Source: Eremophila alpestris peregrina
Taxonomy: Eukaryota; Chordata; Aves; Passeriformes; Alaudidae
Length of the DNA stretch: 64,000 nt
Assembly (NCBI GenBank): GCA_009792885.1
Contig: WMCF01000016.1
Span: 16,542,685 to 16,606,684, forward strand
Direction of reading: 5' to 3'
Both the position numbers and the translations under genes were made by a program. Positions 36,757-48,600 of the stretch are shown piece after piece. The notes under the pieces are model-generated. The model did not search any database. It was not told where the DNA came from and worked only from the letters and a program-made list of their open reading frames with translations. Numbering within the stretch: position 1 is the first letter of the stretch; the number at the start of each line of letters is the position of its first letter.

Positions 36757-38367
36757 CTGATACTTTTTGTTTTTCCTCCTCAAAGTGAATAAGTGAACTG
36801 TGGACTGTTCTGGCAATTTCATTCTCATTCCCTGGTGAATTTACAAATTGCAAAAAATGGCAAATGAGAGAGTCCGGTGTTGATGGCTTCCCACTACCAA
36901 AGTATCCTGAGAAACAGGGATTGTGCCACAAAGCACAGTCAGATACAGCACTCTGAGGAAAAGAGATTCCAGGCCTGTGGTGCTCTCCCAACTACTTCAT
37001 GTGACATCAAAACCAGAACTGCTGAGGGGATGAAGTGGGGGCTGGAGAACTGGAGGTACTGTTACATTATGCATTCCTGCTGCAGTTTTAAACTCATTTA
37101 TTTACACACTGAAATAGCACAGGGTACCAGCCCATCTGCTGAGATCCCTGGCTGGATTTTGCAGGTCACTGAGCTCTGTGCTCACAGACCTCAAGGCTCC
37201 TAATTAAAACTCATCCAGGTTATGTCCACACCAGCTGTAGTTACACCACCTGACAGGGGAATTCCAGTTAAGCAACACCTGAAGGTCATTAATGGCACCA
37301 AAGCTTCTGATACTTCAGTCCAAGCATGTTGTAGATTATACCTGAAATGAGTAATAAGACCTGATAATGCAGGGAGAAGTAATATATGTTAAATAGGCTT
37401 TTGTCCCTCCAGGTTTAAGTTTCACCTGTGTATTTTCAGAGCACCACCTCAAATTGCCCAAGTGGTAGTTCTGCACCTTGGAAGGCTGGAGGAAAAGGTG
37501 GAGAGGGAAGTGCCCTGCTAGAGAGGGAGTATTAAAACTTGGTGTCCTCGGTGTTGTTTACCCATGCACTCAAACCTCCACTTTATTTTTAACTCTGTAG
37601 GTGTGCATTTTTCAGAGCTGTGAAAGAATGTGCTATGCTGGAGTTCCTTTTAAAATGGAGACAAGTTAGTTTTGCCATTGCAAGACAATACATTGGTATT
37701 ATTTCCCTACATATTTCTCAGTGTAAGCCTAATAAGTGTTAAAATACTATTTCCCTGAAGTACAGTTAGTTTTTAATGAAAGTATCATAAATACCACAAT
37801 CTTTCAGTCCTGAGTGAAACTTCTTTATAACACTCTTAAAAGTCAGAATTGTATGGTCAATTCCTGTATTTTAGAAATGCATTTCTAGTAACACAACAGG
37901 GAGAAACTTTGTAAACACAGATGACAGAAACCTACTTTAAAGAAATCACTGTCATTGTTTTCATCTTCATCAAATGGCCAAAGGAGCAAGAATTCCTTTT
38001 TTATGTAGGCATGTATAATATACTAAAAAAGGAAAAGTGATTATCAATTAGTATTTTAGCACATATTTTGTTTAAATCCCATTTTTTAGTGAAATTGGAT
38101 CATGTGTTTAAGTTAAACAATACACATTAAAAAAATATCAATGACTCATTGCAGGTTTATGCAAGTTTTATTTTCAGCCTTCTAGGTGCATCTTCTCTCT
38201 CCATAAAAAAGGCACAGTTTACTTTGCTTTGACTTTCTTCTGAAAAGCGGCAATAGAGAGTCAAGTTCGGGTACTATCCAAATTATACAAATGTTCATTA
38301 GACAGAGGAAAGCTCCTGAGTGTTAATTACCTCCTTTTGTGCCAGCCTGGCCCCTGTCATGAAGAGC
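36757..38367 (-). other. Candidate exons of an unrecognised minus-strand gene or pseudogene
   Basis: Four segments are open in one frame and bounded by plausible splice sites. In transcript order they are 38367-38331 (reads LFMTGARLAQKE; donor GAG|GTAATT), 38022-37936 (29 codons including KKEFLLLWPFDEDENNDSDF; acceptor CCTTTTTTAG, donor GTAGGT), 37485-37426 (20 codons; donor CAG|GTGAAA) and 36906-36757 (about 49 codons including SLIHFEEEKQKVS; acceptor CCCTGTTTCTCAG, GC-type donor CAG|GCAAGT). The first three are phase-compatible; the last needs one more intervening exon whose length leaves a remainder of one. I recognise no family. Chance open frames are common in AT-rich DNA, so this is a lead only. 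Confidence 0.2.
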
Positions 38368-38684
38368 CTTGTGAGGAAGCAGGAGAGGAAAGGGGGAATT
38401 TCAGAGAGCCCTTAGGGATTGTTTTAAAATGGTCACTGAAGGGTAAATTTCACTGCTTGTGGTCAAAACTCATAGTCATGAAAATTACTAGATTAAGGGG
38501 TTTAGAATTTAATCCTGTGTGTGTAAATTCATACTTGGGAAAACAGCTTAATGTTTAATTTTTTAGGAATGTTACACAGATGTTCATCTTTCTGCTTCTA
38601 ACATTGGGTATTTGAATGACCTGGTGTATTGGAGCACAAGGCTAATTAAACAGACACTTGACTGCAAGAAAAAACATCTGTAAA

Positions 38685-38902
38685 ATTCGAACCAGAGTAG
38701 CTGAAAACAGTAGCTGAAAAGACATTGGAAGGGACTGCCCAGGTGGATGGTGGAGTCACTGGGAGTGACTGGAGGTGTTTAAGGAAAGACTGGATGTGGC
38801 GTTTAGTGTCGGGTTGACAAAGTGGTGACTGGTTGTGAATCGGACTTGATGGTTTTGGAGGTCTTTTCCAACCTAATTGATTTAGTGATTCCGTGAAACA
38901 CA
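38685..38902 (+). mobile_element. CR1 LINE 3' end upstream of IPPK
   Basis: Sense CR1 on the plus strand. Pieces include GGAAGGGACTGCCCAGGTGG, GGAGGTGTTTAAGGAAAGAC, TGGATGTGGCGTTTAGTGTC and GGTCTTTTCCAACCTAATTG, ending near AGTGATTCCGTG. The 5' part is truncated, as is usual for CR1. Confidence 0.88.
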
Positions 38903-39017
38903 AAGGGGTCAAAACCTCCCCTATTTTGGGTGTGGGACTGTGTGCAGAGCCTCTGTTGCGATCTCATCTTCCACACAGTGAGCACGTTATTATGGGCACC
39001 CCATCCCGCAGAACACG

Positions 39018-39380
39018 CTGAGCTGGAAGGGACCCATCGGGATCAGAGCCAAAGTCCTGGACATCCCAAAATCCCACCCTGGCCCTGAGATCATTGTCCG
39101 AACTCTCCTTGAGGCCGTGACCGAGGGGAGCCTGCTCAGTGCCCGACCCCACCATCCTGATAAAGATGAAGTCTCCCTCAGTCTCCTTTTCTCCAAGCTG
39201 GACAAACCAAGCCGCTCCTCATAAGTCTTCCCCTCCCCATCCTCATGGCCTCTTCTGGATTCTCTCTAACAGCTTAATCCCCTTTTTATAGCGTGGTGCC
39301 CCAAACTACACACAGGACTGAAGGTGAGACCATTGCAGGGCAGAGCGGGAGCACCCCCTCCTTGGACCGGCCCTTCCCGG
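39018..39380 (-). mobile_element. CR1 LINE fragment abutting the IPPK promoter
   Basis: The plus strand reads GCTGGAAGGGACCCATCGGG, then GTCTCCCTCAGTCTCCTTTT, AGCCGCTCCTCATAAGTCTT, CTAACAGCTTAATCCCCTTT and GGTGCCCCAAACTACACACA. This is the reverse complement of a longer CR1 3' segment, so the element is in minus orientation. Its 5'-proximal end fades into GC-rich DNA at about 39350-39380, only 90-150 bp from the core promoter of IPPK. Confidence 0.88.
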
Positions 39381-39619
39381 AGGCAGAATCCGCTTTTTCG
39401 CGGCTGGTCCCGGCCGGGCGGTGCCTGAGGGCTCCCGCTGCCCCGCACAGCGCTGCCCGTCCCGGCCATGGCGGCGGCGGCGGCGCTGCCCGGCTCCAAG
39501 ATGGCGGCGCAGCGGGCGGGACTTCCCGCGGCTGAGGGCGGGCGGCGCAGCCGCGATGGTGGCGGCGTGAGGCGGCGGTGCCGGCGGCTGCTCTGCCCTC
39601 CGCGCGGCCCGGGCCGGGC
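39381..39619 (+). promoter_or_regulatory. IPPK CpG-island promoter and 5' UTR with a YY1-type motif
   Basis: CpG-rich DNA without a TATA box. AAGATGGCGGC at 39498-39508 is an exact match to the long YY1 motif, which commonly sits just downstream of the transcription start, so transcription may begin near 39480-39500. A kappa-B-like GGGACTTCCC lies at 39518-39527. ATGs upstream of the main start occur at 39468, 39501 and 39556; the last opens a complete five-codon frame ending TGA at 39570. Confidence 0.65.
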
Positions 39620-42600
39620 ATGGAAGTGGAGAAGATGGATGAGAATGAATGGAAGTACCACGGGGAAGGCAACCAGAGCCTCGTCGTCTCGCACTGCCAG
39701 GTACGGGGGAGCCCCAAGCCGGGCCCGCGTGAGGGGGGCGGCCCGGCGGGAGCGGCCGCTCGGCCCCGCCGCCCGCCCTCGCTGCTTTCTTTGCCGGAGG
39801 AGTTTTCTATCCCGGGGAGATCGGGCCCGTCCCGTGGGGCAGATGAGCGGGCGTTTCCCCGGGTCCTCCGTCACGGCCGGTACGGATGGGAGCGAGAGCA
39901 GCCGATGGCCGGGCAGCTGCCGCCTGGAGATGGGAGCTGTGCGGAAAAGTGCTAAGAATTCACCTTTTCCATCATCATTCTTGGGTGTGGGTGATGTGAC
40001 AGAAGAAAGCGAGCTGGTGAAGGCGTCTTTTTCCCTTTGTCACCGACTCTGGCTCTGTGAGGAGTTTCAGCACTCGCTGCAGTGCTGGGCCGGGCTCCCG
40101 ACTCTATATTCTCTAATTTGGGTTTTTGGCTTCGCCACAGAGCTGTGTGATGTGACCCCGTTGGTCACTTCATCCTCGTTCTCCCATCTACCTGTTGGTC
40201 TGGTTTTTGTTTTGTTGAGTTTGGTTTTTTTTTTTCTTTTTGTTTGTCTGGGGCTGTTTTGGGTGGGGGGGGAGGGCATGGGGGGTGGAGGTGTATTTTA
40301 TTTAAAAATTCCAGTAAAATAGATTCAGCACTTAAAGCAGTAATGATTAAACGAAGCTGAATCCAATCAAGCAGACTCTGTGTCAGTTTATGCTGGCAGT
40401 GTATTCGTGCCCCCCTTGCATGTACATTATTTACTTATTATATTGGGATATGTGCCCTTTGAAGGAGTTTATTCCTTTTCCGTAAAGTGGTTGTGGCTGT
40501 TTTTGTGCTTTAAAGGTACATTTGTATTTCAGCTTAAAAGCTGATATGGATTTGCCACAGAATGTTCTTGATGATTCATAGATCAAGACTCAGCGAAGCC
40601 AGAATGATGAAACGTAGGATTTTTGTAGAAAAATATCTGTAACAAGAGTTGAATCTTGAGAACAATTTTCTAAAATGATGTCTTAATGAATGAATGACAT
40701 AAAATTCTATATTCTTTTAATGTCTGTTTTCTGTGTTATAAGTATTAATTAATTGTAAAATATTAACAAATACCAAGCCTGAGAAAATGCTAAAAATCTT
40801 GTGGTGCTCTCCAAACTTTAGAAGGAGCAGTTCTGTGGCTCCGGCTTTCCCCCCCTCTTTTTCTTTATATCAAATACTATTTAAAAGCTATTTTTGGTGC
40901 AAGAAGAACGTGAATGACTTTGTTTCCTGTCACATTTTAGCTTTGAAAAAGGGCGTGTAGAAACTACTCAGTCACTGAATGACGGGAATCAGGATAAATA
41001 ATGGATTATTAGTGATGTAATTGTGATTATCTTTAAAGATGTGGAAAAGGGGGAAGTCAGCCAGTGATTCAGAATAGCTGCTGAGCGTGCCAGTTCTCTT
41101 TTTAATAAGATGCTAAAACTTTCAAGATAGAGTGAAAGTGAAATAGATACAATTTTTCCTTTGTAGACAACTTTGAAACAGTAAAACTTGCATTTTGGAT
41201 CTTTGTGTCTACTGATGACAGAGTCTGGTAAACTTGAAGCCTATAAATACTCTTTAGATGTTAATTGTAACTTTGTGCCTTGTATGAACAAGACATAGTT
41301 GCACCATTAATCATCGTTCTCGTGATCTGGTGTGAAGTTATTCTCAGGTTTGTGAGAATGGATCAGCAGCACAGCTAAGACATTTTGATTGTCCTTTCTT
41401 TATTTTGTAGCTTCCTAGTTCACGTTTTGCGTGTATCAGTGCCAGAGGAAGGGACAGGGTGGTGGTGAGAGACAGGAATGGATGCTCAGATACAAGTGAG
41501 AGCAGTGCAGATTGGAGCAGATTGGAGCAGTGCATGTGCTTGTTGTTTCCACGTTTCCATGTTCTGATGTGTAGTGGTGCTTTGAAATGTGAAGAGAAAG
41601 CTGATCCCTACCTCTCTAACTCTTAGCCTCTCTTCCTTGCTTTTTGGAAAACTTGGGAAGTTTTGTTTTTTAAACTTCAACAAAGAATTGAATCCCTGTC
41701 CTTCTGGAGAAGAGGGCATGAGCTGCTTTGCCTCTCCTGAAATGAGGTGTGGGGTGTTGTGTTTGGACTCCTGCTCTCTGCACTGCTCCTTGGAGCACTG
41801 ATAAGAGCCCTGTGCAAGGTCATGTCTGCAGCACACAGGGAGTGTGGGCTGGGGTGGGCAGCCTGGCTGGACACTCCTGCTCCTGCCTGAGAGGGCTGTG
41901 GCTGCCTGGGGATGGACAGTAAGGGCTGTAAGGCCAATGCCATCACAGGCTGCTCTCCTGTGTTTAAGGCTCTGCTTCTTTCTTGGGGTTGCTCCATTCC
42001 CTGTAGGTTGCCCTTTAAGACATGAATGTAACGCATTGTTACTCCAGTACAGTACCAAATTAAAAAGTTGGTCATGGAAAAGTCACATGCCCTCCAAAGA
42101 GCTGTGCTGGCAGTGAGCTGATAAACCCTGGACACACACAGCCGATTTCCCAGTGCGTCCAGACAAAGCTTTGTCTGGCAGTGGGAGCTGGCATCCTATG
42201 GAACGTGCTCTGTTGTTTCCATGAAAGTGCTGTCAGTGCTTGCTGTGCTTTTTCCTCTTGCTGGTTGTTAATCCTGCAGGATGTAACAGTGACAGGAGTC
42301 TCACTGTGTGCAGAAATCACTGTGCATCTCTGCTCCTTATCCCTCCAGTGCAGGATAAGGATCCTGAGTCATGGGCTGCTCAACACGCACCTTCTTACAC
42401 TGGTAGTTTTATAGTTACTTTAATTCGTTTGGCAGAATTTATGCAGTGATCTGTCTAAATGAATCAAGAATGGAATCAAGATGGAATGCCTGCTGAGCAT
42501 TTCCAGTTCCCATTGTTATCACTGGAGCTCTGTGCTTGCTTGCTTGATGAGCTCTCAAACTTCTGCTTTCATGAATTTTTAAAGTTTCAGTTTTGGAGAA

Positions 42601-45600
42601 TCTAAAGTTCCAGAAGATCTACAGAACTATGGTACAAATGTCTCTGGTGATCAAGATTTTCCTTTTGGTTTTTATTGAAGCTGTGAATGAATTAATCCAA
42701 ATTGAAATGAATTGTGGATGAAAGGCCTTTGTGAAGTCTTGCAGTCTGCTGAAGTGCTGGAATGATCAGACAACTTTCCTACCTCATGATTCTAGTGTGA
42801 AATACAGCTGGTAACTCTGAAGTGTTGGTGAGACATTTGTGCTGCAGGACAGATACAGACACAGCTCCACAAACCCCCAGCCAGGCACCATCACAACCAA
42901 CCAGGTGGTTTGGAAAGGAGGTTTCTTTTTCCCAGAGTGGAGTCCCTCCTTCTGCTTCAAATTTGCCTTCAGATTTAAAAAGAGAGCTGAGCAGTGCTTT
43001 CCCTCCTCCTCCCTACTCATGAGCAGTAGAGAGGGTTCAGAGGAACTGCTGCAGAACAGTTATCTCCTGGTAAGCTGTTGTGTCTTCCTGCAGCACAGAT
43101 CCTTAATTTTTCAGAAGTGAGCTGGAAATCCTCCTTTGTTCTGCACTTTAATCTGTTGTTTGCTCTTATGGGACACTTAACACTTCATTTCAAAAGGCTT
43201 CAGTAGATGTTTGTAGAAAGTAGTGTAAGCAACTCCAGGAATAATAACTTGGATTTCCTTCTGCTGTTGAAACATGTGCTTGTAGTCTGCAGTAGTTGCT
43301 TCATGACATGAAGTGTCTGCATTCCTCCTGGGCTCTGTTTTACTTCTTGTGTGTTGGGATATTGTGGTAACCAAAAGCCTAATTTCGAAACACATTTGAA
43401 CATTAAACCTGTGTTTCAGGGTGAGTATGGGGAAGTGGAAAATAGGAGTTTTTTTCTCCCAGCTTGGTTTTTATTTGGTGAGATGGTCTAGGACAACCTT
43501 GGCACGTGCTTGCAAAAGGTTGTGGTTTATGGCTTCAGATGCCTGGATTGTTAGTGTTCTTCTACTTCATGTCCTGGAATGTTTGCAGCTCCAGCAGATA
43601 TCTTTGGGTTTTGGTACAGGACTTAATTACTAAATGCATAAACCATCTCCAGAGCATCTGTGAGCTTATACAAGTAGGAAAAGGGAAAGGAGGGGAGATG
43701 AAGAAGATAAGTGAAGCACAGCCAAGGAGTCTGGATGAGGGAGTCAGGCCAGGTAATCAAGCTCACGGAAGATTCTCAGAATTAGTGCCTGTAGTAAACA
43801 AATATGTCTGTTCTCTGTGATATTTATTTTCCCTTCAAGACCTGTGGTAAAGATGGAGGATGTCCCAGTGCTGCTTTAGAAGCATCCTTCCCAATCCCTG
43901 TGCTGAGTGCACAGGGGACTGCAGTGAGCAGAGGTGCAGGGACAGAGGGGTATCTTGTGTTTTAGCAGCAGTCTCTGTTTTCACTGCAGCTGCTCCTGCT
44001 GGCACCTGCATTCTGATGGCTGCACAGCACGTGCAGGAAGTCACTTTCTGCATGGGGGAGAGGGATTTGGTTTGGGATTTTGAAATAACTCCATGAGAAG
44101 GGGCTTTGTGTCAAATCAGGGTAGATAATGGTTGCTCATAATGCCTTTGCATTATGAAATACTTTTCCTGTGGCTGGTTGGTTGTTTTGTTTATAAGAAT
44201 AATGACAAGTTCAGTTCTGTTGCAATAAACTTACTTGAGGGGAGGACAGGATTGTAGGTTTAGACAGAAGGGTGTTGGTGAAAGAGTAGGAAGCTTCTGG
44301 TAGGAATGACTTGGTTATCTGCAGCTTTCCTCTGGTCTTGTCTGGCAGAAAGGGATGATGCTGGTCAGTAATTGCTGTCTTGTTGAGAGAATCTTCTGCA
44401 GGTGCTCTTTCTGATGATGTCATTTTGTACAAGTCCCAAAACTAGTGTGGCCTGTTTCTTCTGTTGTTTTACTCTGTGGAGTTGCCTGAATCTGTGCTAT
44501 TGAAGTTTGTGTAAGTATTGACATCCCCCAAAATTCCAAGTTGTTCCTGAGAAATTCCACGTCCCTGACTATAAAGCAAATTTTTTTCAGTTGTGTTCTG
44601 TTTTCTGTTCAGTTGTGTTCTGATTTTTTTTTCATTAATATCTATGAAGGTCTTGTTTTAATGAAAACATAGAACAGGTTGCTGATTCCTGTACTGAAGA
44701 ATCTTCAGTTTGGTGTTCTTGTGGTTATAAATTCAATAGTTTATTAATAATGGCCTTCTCTTAATATTGCTCTGATCTAAAATATGGTCACATTCTGGTC
44801 CCTTGATTCTTTTACAGAAAGATTTACCAGAAAAGGTAAAATGCAACTTGTATTTGTTGAATTTTTTTTTGACTAATGGGAAAGGCCTAGTTTTGGTAAG
44901 ACTTGAACTTAAACATTTTTGTCTCCTTGATGAGATTCTTCTATTTGCATTCCAAACTTGTTCTAATTCTTAACTTCTGATGGAATTGGGAATCATGTGA
45001 TGTAGGAAGGAGCTTTGTGTCTGGTTCTACAGAATTTTCTGCCTTTTCTGTTTGCTTTTTCCTTGTGTGTGCGTGTGGTGGTTTTTTTAAATTTTCACAG
45101 GGCATTGCTTTGACCTGGCTTCTCCGGTATTGTTTTTTATTTGGATGTGTGCATATCTCAGCAGTGTCTAACTCTAAACACTGTTTAACAAAACCCCCAC
45201 ACCTGCACACCTTTTGCCTGCTTAGACAAAAGGACAGGAAGACAGCTTGATGACTAAAGGTAATAGTCCTTCTTTCTTAGTTGTCATTGCTTTTGATTTT
45301 TAAAAATTTTATTATTGTAAACAAGTAGAGGAGCTGCTGCCCAAACTGACTGAAGCAGCTATGAAAACCAGTTGAAAAAGCCAAGTATGTGATCAGGGTA
45401 TGTCATCAGTGAAACAGGAGGAAGATGCCTGTGAACAACAATGAAGTTTTACAGACAGGGCAATCACCAGCTTGAGCTGGAATTTGGGAACCTTTATGAC
45501 TCCTGTGTTGAATTTTAGGGTTCCTTGCATCGACCTTGGCTAATTGAGATTTAGATACACATCTAAGGTCAGTGGATGAAAAAAACCCAGTTTTGTAGTT

Positions 45601-48600
45601 GTTTGTATTTAGTTCTTTGGCTAAGCAGGTACAACTGTGACTGTGGATGCCATAACTAATTGAACTAATTCTACTTGAGTACAATCTACAAAGGTTTTAC
45701 TATAAACAAAGAATTAAAAGTTGGAAGTACTTCCAATTCTGTGAATTAGCTGTGAAGCTTTTTATTGGCACACACTTCCCCCAAGTTAGGTTGAGTCAAC
45801 ATCAAGGAATTTTAATTCTGTATCAGGATTTCAATTCCATATTGTACCAGTAGTTAAATTTGATTTTTTTTTTTGTGTTTACCAGGTTTCTGCACTGAGA
45901 GGATGCTCTGAGTGCAGAGCAGTTTGGTGTCTTCCATGAAGTGAAAGGGTAGGTGGCAGGGCTGAATGTAGAGAGGGGAGAGAGCAGGAAAGCAGCAATT
46001 AAAACTTTCCTTGTACAAGTCCCTTAAGTTCTGTAGGTGCAGATGGGAAAACCCAGCATGTGTGTGGATGGAGATGGGAGGCAGAAGCTCTGTGGTCTGA
46101 CACTGATCCCCTATGGCAGTGATCATTTAACTGCAGCAGCAACAGCACCTCTCTCCTCCCTGCAGAGCACTTGTTTCAGAGGTGCTATCTTTTGCTAATA
46201 ATGAGTGTTGGAGCAGACCTGTCTTTGGGTGACCTTCTTTGGAAATTCAAACTCTACTTTAGGTCTAGTTTTTTCTTTTTTTTTTTCATGGCTTTTAAGA
46301 ATGCAGAAGGCTATATGCAGTGAAAATGTAAAACAAATCCCAGTTTTGCAGTCAAGCTCAGGAGGTCATTAGCCTTGATTAAAAATGATCCTAATTTTAT
46401 TCTAGTTGGGTTCAGTGCTAGCTCAAACTTGAATGAGTTCCTTTTGCAGCTGAGATCAAGTTGTTGTCTTGGAAAGATTTCTTCTGTGTCTGTTACAAGT
46501 GCTTGTGATGGAGTTTCTGTGCTGCTCCTGTATCTGCCCTGACAGCAGCTGTGGGTGGGTTCCTTTGGATAAAGCAGCCTGGCTGCCCCACAGCTCTGTA
46601 AGATTCTCAGTCTCAGAGCCTGCTTTATTCACTCTTGGTTCTTCCTCCCTCCCAGCTTTTCAGTGCCTGGTCCTTTTGCCTCAGTGGATTTCTCTGTGAC
46701 ATGGAATAAAGTGTCAGGGAGGTGTTCTGACCTTGAACTCTCCTCCCTGACCTGCTTTTACTCAGGGAAGAACAGAGTCACTGGGTTCTACATGAGCACA
46801 AGGCTTGCTTAGGTGCCTTCTGGCTGAGCTCTGGATGCTGGGAACTATTCACTTGTTCTAACTGTCCACTTCATTATTTAACTTCATTCCAATCCCTCTG
46901 ACTGTTTTGACTCTTGATTTCCTCCCCCCATTAATAATTTCCTGGAATGCCTGGCTTCCCCAACACAACATCAGGTGACTTGGCAGCTTATTGCTGGGAA
47001 GTGTGTGCTGCTGATGGAGAGGGCTTTAGGCAGTGTAAAGGGAGGAAGCTGAGGATGTGTTTTTATGTTCAGATTGGTACAGCTCACTTGTCTGACAGAT
47101 GGATGAGGTATTTTATATGGTTTTAAATGCTAAGGACCATTTTTTCCTTGTTTCACAGCAAGGACATCAGGGCCATGTGCTGTGCTACCCAGCGCTAATG
47201 CACACTGAGGGCCAGGCATCAATGGCTTCATTCATCCTGTTCTCTCTCTGGTGTGTGTTTGCACCTCATAGCAGTGATGGATCCCTTGATATCATTTCAG
47301 GTACTCTGATTAGCTGCTTTGGCTGAAGGGAAGACATTTCCTTTTCAGGCTTGCAGAGTGCAATCATTAAATTCTCTCAGAATTGGTACCATCTGTGTAT
47401 TACAAGGTTATAGAAGCTTAGCTATAAAGTGAAACCTGAGGTAGTGCTTGACTCTCAAGGGAATCAAGATCATAACCAAGCAGGAAAAAAAATTGGAATG
47501 AGCACCTGAAGTCTGATGCAAGCTGTGAGCTCTGTGTTAAAGAAAACAAGCGTGGAGGGCTTGCTTTCAAATAAAAGTTTGCCATATTGAATGGTGTCAA
47601 GTCAGATACCATGCCAGAAGTCCTTTATTCATGTTAAGAAATAAAACCATTGTTCTTCAAGGACTCCTGTGCTAAATAAAAGAGTATTGTTCCAATTTCT
47701 GAATGCTTCTTTGCACTGTGTGTGAGCAATTGCTAAACTTCCTCCATACTGGCAGGAAATGTAGCTTTCCTCACTTTGTGTTGTATGATCTTATCCACCT
47801 TATGTAGAACAAAACTGACTTGGAAAACAATTGTGTATGATATTACCAGTCTATTTCATTGAAAAGCTGCAGAATTTTCTAGCACTTAGTTTGTTTCCAT
47901 TTCTTATAACCCTTCACATTGCACAGCATACTGACCTTGGATGAGGAGACTTTTAAAAATGTCTTGTGTTGAGTATCATGAAGGTAATTTGGCTGAAGTG
48001 CCTGGGCAGTGTGGTGGGCACGTTTTCACTGAGTTCTGTCATTTCTCAGAAGGAGCTCTGTCACTGTCTTTCCTGAGATATGAAGATAACACTTCTTTGT
48101 CCATTTTTTTTCTCCTTCCCAGAAACTGCATTTTCTGAATAGAAAACCATTGTTTTCTATTAAAACCCCTCAAACTAGAATTGGAATTGAAGGGGTTGTG
48201 GGATGTAGATTTGGAATAAAAAAAGTCAGAATAATTTTTTTTTATTGAGAAATACTGCATGCAGCTGCAGTGTGGTACTGCAGGAGTAGCTTAATATCAG
48301 CTAAACAATTCCATAGTTCATGTTGAGTACCCTTGGAACTATCCATAATCAGTATTTGCATATCACTGTGTTCAGTTTGTCTCCCTCCCTTGGACTGAAA
48401 ATGAGAATGTACTTTCTGTAGGTGTCATTGCTGTAGGTTGTTGTAAACCCACAATGATTAGGTAGCACTGAGTAGGTCTGGCATCCTTAGAGCTGTGTTT
48501 GAGAAGTTCTTGGTAGCTCTTCAAGGTCAGCAAAACAGTGAATTAAATAACCAGTTAGAAAGAAATTCAGAGCCTTTACAGAAACTGTTTTCTCTAAAAG

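Larger units (their letters stand above)
22520..38680. other. Sixteen-kilobase intergenic region, no gene firmly recognised
   Basis: AT-rich sequence without a recognisable coding region. It contains homopolymer tracts, a TG/AT microsatellite at 33436-33467, a perfect inverted repeat at 27658-27681 and a 46-bp tandem duplication at 27989-28072. Some blocks could be conserved regulatory elements, but this cannot be judged without alignment. Several splice-flanked open segments on the minus strand at 36757-38367 are listed separately. Confidence 0.5.

Noticed and set aside
36757..36906. Resemblance of the candidate segment to the meiotic protein MEI4
   Set aside because: Only a loose pattern (FLQ followed by HFE) matches from memory, and another MEI4-like piece near 37.3 kb lies in the wrong order. 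Not enough to name it.
39266..40322. Long frames on both strands at the IPPK CpG island (202 and 284 codons)
   Set aside because: One is antisense through the CR1 and promoter. The other runs from an upstream ATG, overlaps IPPK exon 1 out of frame and reads into intron 1. Neither resembles a protein family.
41486..42058. 190-codon minus-strand frame within IPPK intron 1
   Set aside because: No recognisable domain, no consistent splice sites, and composition like the surrounding intron. Treated as chance.
48138..48197. Hairpin as a possible microRNA precursor
   Set aside because: The first stem is only 10 bp with a 4-base loop and the second only 7 bp, far short of the roughly 30-bp stem a pre-miRNA needs.
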